Assembly (NCBI GenBank): GCA_021613375.1
Contig: CM038716.1
Span: forward strand, 5,630,184-5,694,183
DNA: 64,000 bases
From: Megaleporinus macrocephalus
Taxonomy: Eukaryota; Chordata; Actinopteri; Characiformes; Anostomidae
Direction of reading: 5' to 3'
The notes under the pieces: model-generated
Seen by the model: the letters and a program-made list of their open reading frames with translations, nothing else
Databases searched by the model: none
Told to the model about the DNA's origin: nothing
Made by a program: the position numbers and the translations under genes
Part shown: in pieces, positions 45,256 to 55,865 of the stretch
How the letters are laid out: the number at the start of each line of letters is the position of its first letter
Position numbering within the stretch: the stretch's first letter is position 1

Positions 45256-48200
45256 ATGTGGTGAGGGTCTGCTCTGACTGTGAGACTGAACACTGTGAGT
45301 GTTGGGGGTGGTGGAGTGGTGAGGGTCTGCTCTGACTGTGAGACTGAGCACTGTGAGTGTAGTGGGTGGTGAAGTGGTGAGGGTCTGCTCTGACTGTGAG
45401 ACTGAGCACTGTGAGTGTTGGGGGTCGTGGAGTGGTGAGGGTCTGCTCTGACTGTGAGACTGAGCACTGTGAGTGTAGTGGGTGGTGGAGTGGTGAGGGT
45501 CTGCTCTGACTGTGAGACTGAGCACTGTGAGTGTGGTGGGTCGTAGCGTGGTGAGGGTCTGCTCTGACTGTGAGACTGAACACTGTGAGTGTAGTGGGTG
45601 GTGAAGTGGTGAGGGTCTGCTCTGACTGTGAGACTGAGCACTGTGAGTGTAGTGGGTGGTGAAGTGGTGAGGGTCTGCTCTGACTGTGAGACTGAGCACT
45701 GTGAGTGTTGGGGGTCGTGGAGTGGTGAGGGTCTGCTCTGACTGTGAGACTGAGCACTGTGAGTGTAGTGGGTGGTGGAGTGGTGAGGGTCTGCTCTGAC
45801 TGTGAGACTGAGCACTGTGAGTGTGGTGGGTCGTAGCGTGGTGAGGGTCTGCTCTGACTGTGAGACTGAACACTGTAAGTGTTGGGGGTCATGGAGTGGT
45901 GAGGGTCTGCTCTGACTGTGAGACTGAGCACTGTGAGTGTGGTGGGTGGTGGAGTGGTGAGGGTCTGCTCTGACTGTGAGACTGAGCACTGTGAGTGTAG
46001 TGGGTCGTGGAGTGGTGAGGGTCTGCTCTGACTGTGAGACTGAGCACTGTGAGTGTAGTGGGTCGTGGAGTGGTGAGGGTCTGCTCTGACGGTGAGACTG
46101 AGCACTGTGAGTGTAGTGGGTCGTGGAGTGGTGAGGGTCTGCTCTGACTGTGAGACTGAGCACTGTGAGTGTAGTGGGTCGTGGAGTGGTGAGGGTCTGC
46201 TCTGACTGTGAGACTGAGCACTGTGAGTGTGGTGGGTCGTGGAGTGGTGAGGGTCTGCTCTGACTGTGAGACTGAGCACTGTGAGTGTAGTGGGTGGTGG
46301 AGTGGTGAGGGTCTGCTCTGACTGTGAGACTGAGCACTGTGAGTGTTGGGGGTGGTGGAGTGGTGAGGGTCTGCTCTGACTGTGAGACTGAGCACTGTGA
46401 GTGTGGTGGGTCGTGGAGTGGTGAGGGTCTGCTCTGACTGTGAGACTGAGCACTCTGAGTGTTGGGGGTCGTAGCGTGGTGAGGGTCTGCTCTGACTGTG
46501 AGACTGAACACTGTAAGTGTTGGGGATCATGGAGTGGTGAGGGTCTGCTCTGACTGTGAGACTGAGCACTGTGAGTGTAGTGGGAGGTGGAGTTGTGAGG
46601 GTCTGCTCTGACTGTGAGACTGAGCACTGGGAGTGTAGTGGGTGGTGGAGTGGTGAGGGTCTGCTCTGACTGTGAGACTGAACACTGTGAGTGTAGTGGG
46701 TGGTGGAGTGGTGAGGGTCTGCTCTGACTGAGACTGAGCACTGTGAGTGTTGGGGGTGGTGGAGTGGTGAGGGTCTGCTCTGACTGAGACTGAGCACTGT
46801 GAGTGTGGTGGGTTGTGGAGTGGTGAGGGTCTGCTCTGACTGTGAGACTGAGCACTGTGAGTGTAGTGGGTGGTGGAGTGGTGAGGGTCTGCTCTGACTG
46901 TGAGACTGAGCACTGTGAGTGTGGTGGGTCGTGGAGTGGTGAGGGTCTGCTCTGTCTGTGAGACTGAGCACTGTGAGTGTTGGGGGTCGTGGAGTGGTGA
47001 GGGTCTGCTCTGACTGTGAGACTGAGCACTGTGAGTGTTGGGGGTGGTGGAGTGGTGAGGGTCTGCTCTGACTGTGAGACAGAGCACTGTGAGTGTAGTG
47101 GGTCGTTGGAGAGGTGAGGGTCTGCTCTGACTGTGAGACTGAGCACTGTGAGTGTGGTGGGTCGTGGAGTGGTGAGGGTCTGCTCTGACTGTGAGACTGA
47201 GCACTGTGAGTGTAGTGGGTCGTGGAGTGGTGAGGGTCTTCTCTGACTGTGAGACTGAGCACTGGGAGTGTTGGGGGTTGTGGAGTGGTGAGGGTCTGCT
47301 CTGACTGTGAGACTGAGCACTGTGAGTGTTGGGGGTCGTAGCGTGGTGATGGTCTGCTCTGACTGTGAGACTGAACACTGTAAGTGTTGGGGGTCATGGA
47401 GTGGTGAGGGTCTGCTCTGACTGTGAGACTGAGCACTGTGAGTGTAGTGGGTGGTGGAGTGTTGAGGGTCTGCTCTGACTGTGAGACTGAGCACTGTGAG
47501 TGTAGTGGGTCGTGGAGTGGTGAGGGTCTGCTCTGACTGTGAGACTGAGCACTGTGAGTGTAGTGGGTCGTGGAGTGGTGAGGGTCTGCTCTGACTGTGA
47601 GACTGAGCACTCTGAGAGTAGTGGGTGGTGGAGTGGTGAGGGTCTGCTCTCACTGTGAGACTGAGCACTCTGAGTGTAGTGGGTCGTGGAGTGGTGAGGG
47701 TCTGCTCTGACTGTGAGACTGAGCACTCTGAGTGTAGTGGGTCGTGGAGTGGTGAGGGTCTGCTCTGACTGTGAGACTGAGCACTGTGAGTGTAGTGGGT
47801 CGTGGAGTGTTTGAGGGTCTGCTCTGACTGTGAGACTGAGCACTGTGAGTGTTGGGGGTGGTGGAGTGGTGAGGGTCTGCTCTGACTGTGAGACTGAGCA
47901 CTGTGAGTGTAGTGGGTCGTTGGAGAGGTGAGGGTCTGCTCTGACTGTGAGACTGAGCACTGTGAGTGTAGTGGGTGGTGAAGTGGTGAGGGTCTGCTCT
48001 GACTGTGAGACTGAGCACTGTGAGTGTGGTGGGTCGTGGAGTGGTGAGGGTCTGCTCTGACTGTGAGACTGAGCACTGTGAGTGTAGTGGGTCGTGGAGT
48101 GGTGAGGGTCTGCTCTGACTGTGAGGCTGAGCACTGTGAGTGTAGTGGGTCGTTGGAGAGGTGAGGGTCTGCTCTGACTGTGAGACTGAGCACTGTGAGT

Positions 48201-48665
48201 GTAGTGGGTGGTGGAGTGGTGAGGGTCTGCTCTGACTGTGAGACTGAGCACTGTGAGTGTAGTGGGTGGTGGAGTGGTGAGGGTCTGCTCTGACTGTGAG
48301 ACTGAGCACTGTGAGTGTGGTGGGTGGTGGAGTGGTGAGGGTCTGCTCTGACTGTGAGACTGAGCATTGTGAGTGTGGTGGGTCGTGGAGTGGTGAGGGT
48401 CTGCTCTGACTGTGAGACTGAGCACTGTGAGTGTAGTGGGTTGTGGAGTGGTGAGGGTCTGCTCTGTGAGACTGAGCACTGTGAGTGTTGGGGGTCGTGG
48501 AGTGGTGAGGGTCTGCTCTGTGAGACTGAGCACTGTGAGTGTAGTGGGTTGTGGAGTGGTGAGGGTCTGCTCTGTGAGACTGAGCACTGTGAGTGTTGGG
48601 AGTCGTGGAGTGGTGAGGGTCTGCTCTGACTGTGAGACTGAGCACTGGGGGTGTAGTGGGACAGG
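45256..48665 (+). repeat. 58-bp minisatellite, about 58 copies
   Basis: The unit contains GGTGAGGGTCTGCTCTGACT, GTGAGACTGAGCACTGTGAG and TG(T/G)(A/T)G(T/G)GGGT(C/G)GTGGAGT. Variants shift between GTAGTGGGTCG, GTTGGGGGTCG and GTGGTGGGTCG. Near 48.46-48.60 kb four copies lack the 8-bp ACTGTGAG. The unit has no stop in any minus-strand frame, and 58 is not a multiple of three, so each frame cycles through all three phases. This yields overlapping open frames of up to 1,038 codons that are not genes. Confidence 0.96.
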
Positions 48666-49000
48666 GTTCACGGCAGCCCTCGCTGCTCACAGAGGACAGT
48701 AACTGAAGATCATGTGTGTTCACCTCAGAGTCTCCAAAAGTCTCCAATAACACCAGAAACATATTTTAATACTATATACTATATTAATTCTTATTTTATC
48801 ATTATAATTATTATTTATTTTTTTAATCTAAGTAACAAATAAAAAGTTATACAAGCATAAAATGTACATTGATTTAAAAGATGATATAAATTTTATGATG
48901 AATGGACCAATAGAAATGCTCCAAAATCACTTTACCTCTTTACATTAACTTACATTGAAAGTTAAGAAAATTTTATTAATAATATTAATAATAATAATCT
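48666..49000. other. Intron 3 with MITE core fragment
   Basis: At 48892-48960 the words TGATGAATGGACCAATAGAA and TAACTTACATTGAAAG match the 5.19-kb MITE. The rest is AT-rich and unassigned. Confidence 0.6.
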
Positions 49001-49440
49001 TCAATTATAGAGCACTTTCCATATTAGTGGCAGCTCAAAGTGCTTTACAGCCCAGTATTTTATTAGTAATAATATAAACTGAGTCTAATCAGCCAAAGAC
49101 CAAGTTCATTTTATAATTTATAAGCGGTTACAGTTTTAATTAACTGCCAAGTGAAAGAGATACGTGTTTAATTGTTTATTAAAAGTCAGCACTGAGCTCG
49201 ACGGTCTAATGAAAGTTGGAATTGAGTTTGACAGTTCGGACGCATAATAACTGACAGAGTCTCTCCACCTTTTTAAAGATGGTCAGCATTTTCAGATCTA
49301 AGACATTCTGTAACGTAAGCAGGTTCTAGATTATTTAAAGCTTTCCAGACGAGTGCAGAACTTATTCTATAAGATCTATTCTATGAGGTACATGTAACCA
49401 GTGCAGGTTTTGAAAACAGGTTTGATATGAGCTGTGGTCC
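49001..49440. mobile_element. Possible LINE 3' fragment
   Basis: Words TAGATTATTTAAAGCTTTCC, CTATTCTATGAGG and TGTAACCAGTGCAGGTTTTG resemble 3' parts of fish non-LTR elements. No coding region is visible. Low certainty. Confidence 0.35.
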
Positions 49441-49628
49441 CGTTTCTCTTGTTTCTTTGTGACGTATTGCCATTGGCTTCTCTTTGCATATGGAGTGTTT
49501 TTCTTTTATTTCTTGTTTTGCGCCTTTTCAGCGTTTGACCCATTTTCCTCCCTCGTTTGTTCTCGTCTGGATTTCCCTTTTGTAGTTGTGCTTTGGACTA
49601 CTTGGTTACTCTGGCTTTGATCCCTGCA

Positions 49629-50012
49629 TGTTGTTGAAACTTCTTTTCTTGGCATCAAAATGAAGAGGAAGACCAGTTCAGAGTATATGCTTTGTTCTTG
49701 AAGATACTACGGTACAGAGATATTCTGAGAAATGTCTGAGAAGGTCTGCCTCCACCCATAAGGTCAAGCCATTATCTACTGGGCTTGGGGCAGATGTAAA
49801 ACTTTTCATAAGCCATAAACTTCTCATACACTCTGTAGCACTTTGTGTGAAGACCATCTGTGTCTGAATAGACTCACGTTAAGAGACGGGTATAGCATGT
49901 AAGAAATTTGTACGCTCTGTTTCTTGACCATCTCTTTGGTTTTCTTTTCAGTAAATAAAACAAATTTGGCATTTTGTCTCCATGAGCAACTGTTCAGTTT
50001 GTCTTTCCTAAC
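49629..50012. mobile_element. Dispersed family E, copy 3 (possible solo LTR)
   Basis: Starts TGTTGAAACTTCTTTTCTTG then TCAAAATGAAGAGGAAGACC. It contains CATTATCTACTGGGCTTGGG and a polyadenylation-like AATAAA near 49955, and may end TTTCCTAACA. TG and CA termini fit an LTR, but no clear target duplication was seen. Confidence 0.45.
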
Positions 50013-50690
50013 AGTTTGTATGCTATTTTGTGTTTTTGGCCCTCAACCAAACCACTTTGGACCTCGAAGATAAGCATCTCTGGGCTAGCGAGAACTTTTA
50101 ATTCACTCTAATTTGGTCCAATTGTAGGTCAAGGCATGATTGGTTGATTCCTCTGTCACTTTCCTAATCAATTTGGTAGTTAAACTCCCAATAATATTTT
50201 TAAAAGTATGATACTAGACCTGGGAACAATATTACACATCAAATATGGCTTATACACCGTTCATCAGATCTATCTGAGAACCATACGGGCGTGGCTAATA
50301 AGCAGCTTGATTGACAGCTCCCTGGTCAACACCCCGCCCCTCATGCAGAACTAACATCACTATTGAGCTTTTTGACAGTAACTGGATGGAGAAAGTCACG
50401 GATCAACAGATGTGCAGACGAATGAGCAAGCTGACAGAAGGAGCAATGCAGAAGGAATGGACAAAGAGACATGCAAATGGATGGATGGATGGATGGACAA
50501 ACAAGCAGACAGATGAAGCGGCACACGAAGGAATGGACAAACAGATGTGCAGATGGATGGACGGAGAAACGCCTGAATGAAGTAACAGAAGAATGAACAA
50601 TGTTGGTGTAGGGATAAAGGAATGAACGAGCGACAGACAGCTGTGAACTGCTGTTCTTCAGGCTTCATGGTGCAACACACAACATAACAA
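50013..50690. repeat. Intron 3 with degenerate (ATGG)n tract
   Basis: ATGGATGGATGG and related GGACAAACAGA words occupy about 50380-50580 and create short frames on both strands. The rest is unassigned. Confidence 0.65.
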
Positions 50691-50706
50691 TGTAAAACAG
50701 TACAGC

Positions 50707-52020
50707 ATTAATTCAGATGTATGTTAGAGAGGGTCTATATTAGTTCAGGTGTATGTTGGAAAGGGTCTATATTAGTTCAGGTGTATGTTGGAGAGGGTCT
50801 ATATTAGTTCAGATGTATGTTAGAGAGGGTCTATATTAGTTCAGATGTATGTTAGAGAGGGTCTATATTAGTTCAGGTGTATGTTGGAGAGGGTCTATAT
50901 TAGTTCAGGTGTATGTTGAAAAGGGTCTATATTAGTTCAGGTGTATGTTGAAAAGGGTCTATATTAGTTCAGGTGTATGTTGGAAAGGGTCTATATTAGT
51001 TCAGGTGTATGTTGGAGAGGGTCTATATTAGTTCAGATGTATGTTAGAGAGGGTCTATATTAGTTCAGGTGTATGTTGGAGAGGGTCTATATTAGTTCAG
51101 GTGTATGTTGGAAAGGGTCTATATTAGTTCAGGTGTATGTTAGAGAGGGTCTATATTAGTTCAGGTGTATGTTGAAAAGGGTCTATATTAGTTCAGATGT
51201 ATGTTGGAAAGGGTCTATATTAGTTCAGGTGTATGTTGGAAAGGGTCTATATTAGTTCAGATGTATGTTAGAGAGGGTCTATATTAGTTCAGGTGTATGT
51301 TGGAAAGGGTCTATATTAGTTCAGATGTATGTTAGAGAGGGTCTATATTAGTTCAGGTGTATGTTGGAGAGGGTCTATATTAGTTCAGATGTATGTTAGA
51401 GAGGGTCTATATTAGTTCAGATGTATGTTGGAGAGGGTCTATATTAGTTCAGATGTATGTTAGAGAGGGTCTATATTAGTTCAGATGTATGTTAGAGAGG
51501 GTCTATATTAGTTCAGGTGTATGTTGGAGAGGGTCTATATTAGTTCAGGTGTATGTTAGAGAGGGTCTATATTAGTTCAGGTGTATGTTGGAGAGGGTCT
51601 ATATTAGTTCAGATGTATGTTAGAGAGGGTCTATATTAGTTCAGGTGTATGTTAGAGAGGGTCTATATTAGTTCAGGTGTATGTTGGAAAGGGTCTATAT
51701 TAGTTCAGGTGTATGTTGGAAAGGGTCTATATTAGTTCAGGTGTATGTTAGAGAGGGTCTATATTAGTTCAGATGTATGTTAGAGAGGGTCTATATTAGT
51801 TCAGGTGTATGTTGGAAAGGGTCTATATTAGTTCAGGTGTATGTTATAGAGGGTCTATATTAGTTCAGGTGTATGTTGGAAAGGGTCTATATTAGTTCAG
51901 GTGTATGTTATAGAGGGTCTATATTAGTTCAGGTGTATGTTGGAAAGGGTCTATATTAGTTCAGATGTATGTTAGAGAGGATCTATATTAGTTCAGGTGT
52001 ATGTTGGAGAGGGTCTAGAT
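50707..52020 (+). repeat. 32-bp minisatellite, about 41 copies
   Basis: The unit reads TATATTAGTTCAG(G/A)TGTATG and TT(G/A)GA(G/A)AGGGTC. It is very homogeneous, with three or four single-base variant positions, suggesting recent expansion. Confidence 0.96.
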
Positions 52021-54200
52021 TAGTCCAGGTGTATGTTGGAGATAGTCTGGATTAGTCCAGGTGTATGTTGGAGAGGGTCTAGATTAGTCCAGGTGTATGT
52101 TGGAGATAGTCTGGATTAGTCAAGGTGTTTTTTGGAGTGGGTCTGGATTAGTCCAGGTGTTTGTTGGAGACGGTCTACAATAGTCCAGGTGCATGTTGGA
52201 GAGGGTCTGGAGGTGCTAAACTAGACCAGAGATATTTTGGAGAATGTCTAAATTAGTACAGGTTTATGTTTCTGGGGGGTATTGTTTAGTCCAGGTGTAT
52301 GTTCGAGAGGGTCTAGACTTGTCCAGGTGTATGTTGGAGAGGGTCTAGACTTGTCCAGGTGTATGTTGGAGAGGGTCTAGATTAGTCCAGGGGTATGTTG
52401 GAGAGGGTCTAGATTAGTTCAGGGATATGTTAGAGATGATCTAGACTTGTTCAGGTGTATGTTGGACAGGGTCTAGATTAGTTCAGGTGTATGCTGGAGA
52501 GGGGCTAAACTATACCAGAGATATTTTGGAGAATGTCTAGATTAGTACAGGTTTATGTTTCTGGGGGGTCTAGATTAGTCCAGGTGTATGTTGGAGAGGG
52601 TCTAGATTAGTTCAGGGATATGTTGGAGATGATCTAGACTTGTTCAGGTGTATGTTGGACAGGGTCTAGATTAGTTCAGGTGTATGCTGGAGAGGGGCTA
52701 AACTAGACCAGAGATATTTTGGAGAATGTCTAAATTAGTACAGGTTTATGTTTCTGGGGGGTATTGTTTAGTCCAGGTGTATGTTGGAGAGGGTCTAGAC
52801 TTGTCCAGGTGTATGTTGGAGAGGGTCTAGACTTGTCCAGGTGTATGTTGGAGAGGGTCTAGATTAGTCCAGGGGTATGTTGGAGAGGGTCTAGATTAGT
52901 TCAGGGATATGTTGGAGATGATCTAGACTTGTTCAGGTGTATGTTGGACAGGGTCTAGATTAGTTCAGGTGTATGCTGGAGAGGGGCTAAACTATACCAG
53001 AGATATTTTGGAGAATGTCTAGATTAGTACAGGTTTATGTTTCTGGGGGGTCTAGATTAGTCCAGGTGTATGTTGGAGAGGGTCTAGATTAGTTCAGGGG
53101 TATGTTGGAGATGATCTAGACTTGTTCAGGTGTATGTTGGACAGGGTCTAGATTAGTTCAGGTGTATGCTGGAGAGGGGCTAAACTAGACCAGAGATATT
53201 TTGGAGAATGTCTAAATTAGTACAGGTTTATGTTTCTGGGGGGTATTGTTTAGTCCAGGTGTATGTTGGAGAGGGTCTAGACTTGTCCAGGTGTATGTTG
53301 GAGAGGGTCTAGACTTGTCCAGGTGTATGTTGGAGAGGGTCTAGATTAGTCCAGGGGTATGTTGGAGAGGGTCTAGATTAGTTCAGGGATATGTTGGAGA
53401 TGATCTAGACTTGTTCAGGTGTATGTTGGACAGGGTCTAGATTAGTTCAGGTGTATGCTGGAGAGGGGCTAAACTATACCAGAGATATTTTGGAGAATGT
53501 CTAGATTAGTACAGGTTTATGTTTCTGGGGGGTCTAGATTAGTCCAGGTGTATGTTGGAGAGGGTCTAGATTAGTTCAGGGATATGTTGGAGATGATCTA
53601 GACTTGTTCAGGTGTATGTTGGACAGGGTCTAGATTAGTTCAGGTGTATGCTGGAGAGGGGCTAAACTAGACCAGAGATATTTTGGAGAATGTCTAAATT
53701 AGTACAGGTTTATGTTTCTGGGGGGTATTGTTTAGTCCAGGTGTATGTTGGAGAGGGTCTAGACTTGTCCAGGTGTATGTTGGAGAGGGTCTAGACTTGT
53801 CCAGGTGTATGTTGGAGAGGGTCTAGATTAGTCCAGGGGTATGTTGGAGAGGGTCTAGATTAGTTCAGGGATATGTTGGAGATGATCTAGACTTGTTCAG
53901 GTGTATGTTGGACAGGGTCTAGATTAGTTCAGGTGTATGCTGGAGAGGGGCTAAACTATACCAGAGATATTTTGGAGAATGTCTAGATTAGTACAGGTTT
54001 ATGTTTCTGGGGGGTCTAGATTAGTCCAGGTGTATGTTGGAGAGGGTCTAGATTAGTTCAGGTGTATGTTGGAGAGGGTCTAGATTAGTTCAGGTGTATG
54101 TTGGAGAGGGTCTAGATTAGTTCAGGTGTATGTTAGAGAGGGTCTAGATTAGTTTAGGTGTATGTTACAGAGGGTCTACATTAGGTCAGGTGTCTGTTGG
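52021..54200 (+). repeat. Diverged 32-bp array with 482-bp higher-order repeat
   Basis: 32-bp units with CTAGATTAGTCCAGGTGTAT are organised into blocks. The marker ATTGTTTAGTCC starts at 52281, 52763, 53245 and 53727, exactly 482 bp apart each time. Each block also carries GGGGCTAAACTA(T/G)ACCAGAG twice and TATGTTTCTGGGGGGT twice. Blocks are almost identical. Confidence 0.96.
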
Positions 54201-54840
54201 AGATACAACACACGCATGATAATTCTATTACACCAAAATAAAAATCACAGAGATGTTTTTACTGAAATCTTTAGGGCTTGTCTGGAGATCTGGAAGATTC
54301 TGCAGGCGATTTATATATTGACTTGGTAACACATGATCAATACCTGAAGGTGAACACAGTGTTATCTGCCAGCTTGTTGCAAAGAAACCGTTCATTGAGA
54401 AAACAGGCAGCCGAGGAACACACACCCACACACACATACACACACACACTTAACCCGGCCTCTATAGATCAGCAGATCTCTGCTTATCTCTAATAGCTGG
54501 GTCATCTGGTATCAGGCCTAAACAAGGAACTTTGGGTCTAAGCTGTTTATCTCTATGGGAAAAAATAATGATGGTTTTAAGTTCCACCATGTGGAACAAG
54601 GGTATTCCAGAGATGTTCTACAGATCTACATTTTCCACAGAGTGTTACATTGTTGCTCAGGGGCTGTTATTCATAACTATACTTCGGGGTATTAACAGAT
54701 AATTGTGAGATACACACTCCGAAATAGAAGATAATTATTTAGGTACACTGTTATACATCACATGTTCAAGATGTTATCTGAGTAAGTATGTGGGACAAGC
54801 TTTACAGCACTGTGTAATTATTTTGGGTAGTTATATAAAG
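54201..54840. other. Intron 3 sequence, no gene seen
   Basis: Unique sequence with a short CA-rich stretch at 54418-54450. Confidence 0.5.
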
Positions 54841-54863
54841 TAAAAAAGACTGTAGATGAATTA

Positions 54864-54935
<72 letters not shown>

Positions 54936-55007
54936 CTAATTCATCTACAGTCTTTTTTATACTAATTCATCTACAGTCTTTTTCATGCATATATATATAT
55001 ATATACT

Positions 55008-55080
<73 letters not shown>
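54841..55080. repeat. Palindrome around (TA)n, then a second (TA)n
   Basis: AAAAAAGACTGTAGATGAAT before the TA run and ATTCATCTACAGTCTTTTTT after it are perfect inverted arms, with (TA)n at about 54866-54926 as the loop. A further partial right-arm copy follows at 54960-54985. A second (TA)n spans about 55011-55080. Confidence 0.92.
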
Positions 55081-55084
<4 letters not shown>

Positions 55085-55116
55085 CTAAACTTGATAAGGT
55101 TCTGCTGGTCTACTTT

Positions 55117-55170
55117 AATGGTGGTGTAGTGGTCAGCACTGTCGCCTCACAGCAAAACGGTCTGGGTTGG
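55117..55170. mobile_element. Fragment of the common dispersed repeat
   Basis: GGTGGTGTAGTGGTCAGCAC and TGTCGCCTCACAGCAA are the inverse of the right end of the 35.85-kb copy. Confidence 0.65.
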
Positions 55171-55865
55171 ATACTTCTTCTATTTATTTTATGACATATA
55201 ACATACCTGCTACGTACAGGAGTTTCTAATTTAATTTCTTGCCTAAATGTATAAAATTACAGTGAAATTTACTGTATGTTTGTAATTACTAACTCATTAT
55301 ACCAAAAGGCTAGCATAAAAACTTTTTAAAAATTTAGTTCAAATGTCTTTGTGCTTCATCGTTCTACCCAAAATAACTACATAACAATTTGGAGTCTGTA
55401 ACGCACACATACCTGCTGAATACCTGGAACTGGGACTGGAACATAAACTGTTTAGTTATGACTTAAAAGCTCCTCCAACTTCAGATGGAGGGCAGGAAGT
55501 GTTTTTTAACATAGGAAGCTCTGTTATATCATATCATAGTTCTCGAAATGCCTGTGAATTGTGTTTACAGTCAGTTTAACCAAGATGTTGTTCATGAGGG
55601 AGAAATAGCAGCAAAACTTTAGGATGAGGTCAGGATGAGGAGCTGAAGGAGCTTCCAGTTTGTATTGTGTACAGTTGGTCTGTGGGTGAACACTTGGTGA
55701 ACATCATTAAGTAACCGTAATGTTAATGACGGGTGGTGGTGGAGTTGAATGTCTGTTACTAGTCAATCTGCAGGACAGTTAAAGAAAACTGAAATCGACC
55801 AACCGCTAACAACCATCTGCACTTTGATATGATTTCATTTGTTTCCCTGAGTAAAAGGGCATCTG
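55171..55865. other. Intron 3 sequence, no gene seen
   Basis: Unassigned A/T-rich sequence. Confidence 0.5.

Noticed and set aside
45251..48367. 1,038-codon open frame on the minus strand
   Set aside because: It is a stop-free 58-bp tandem repeat with equally long frames in the other two phases, and no domain or splice context.
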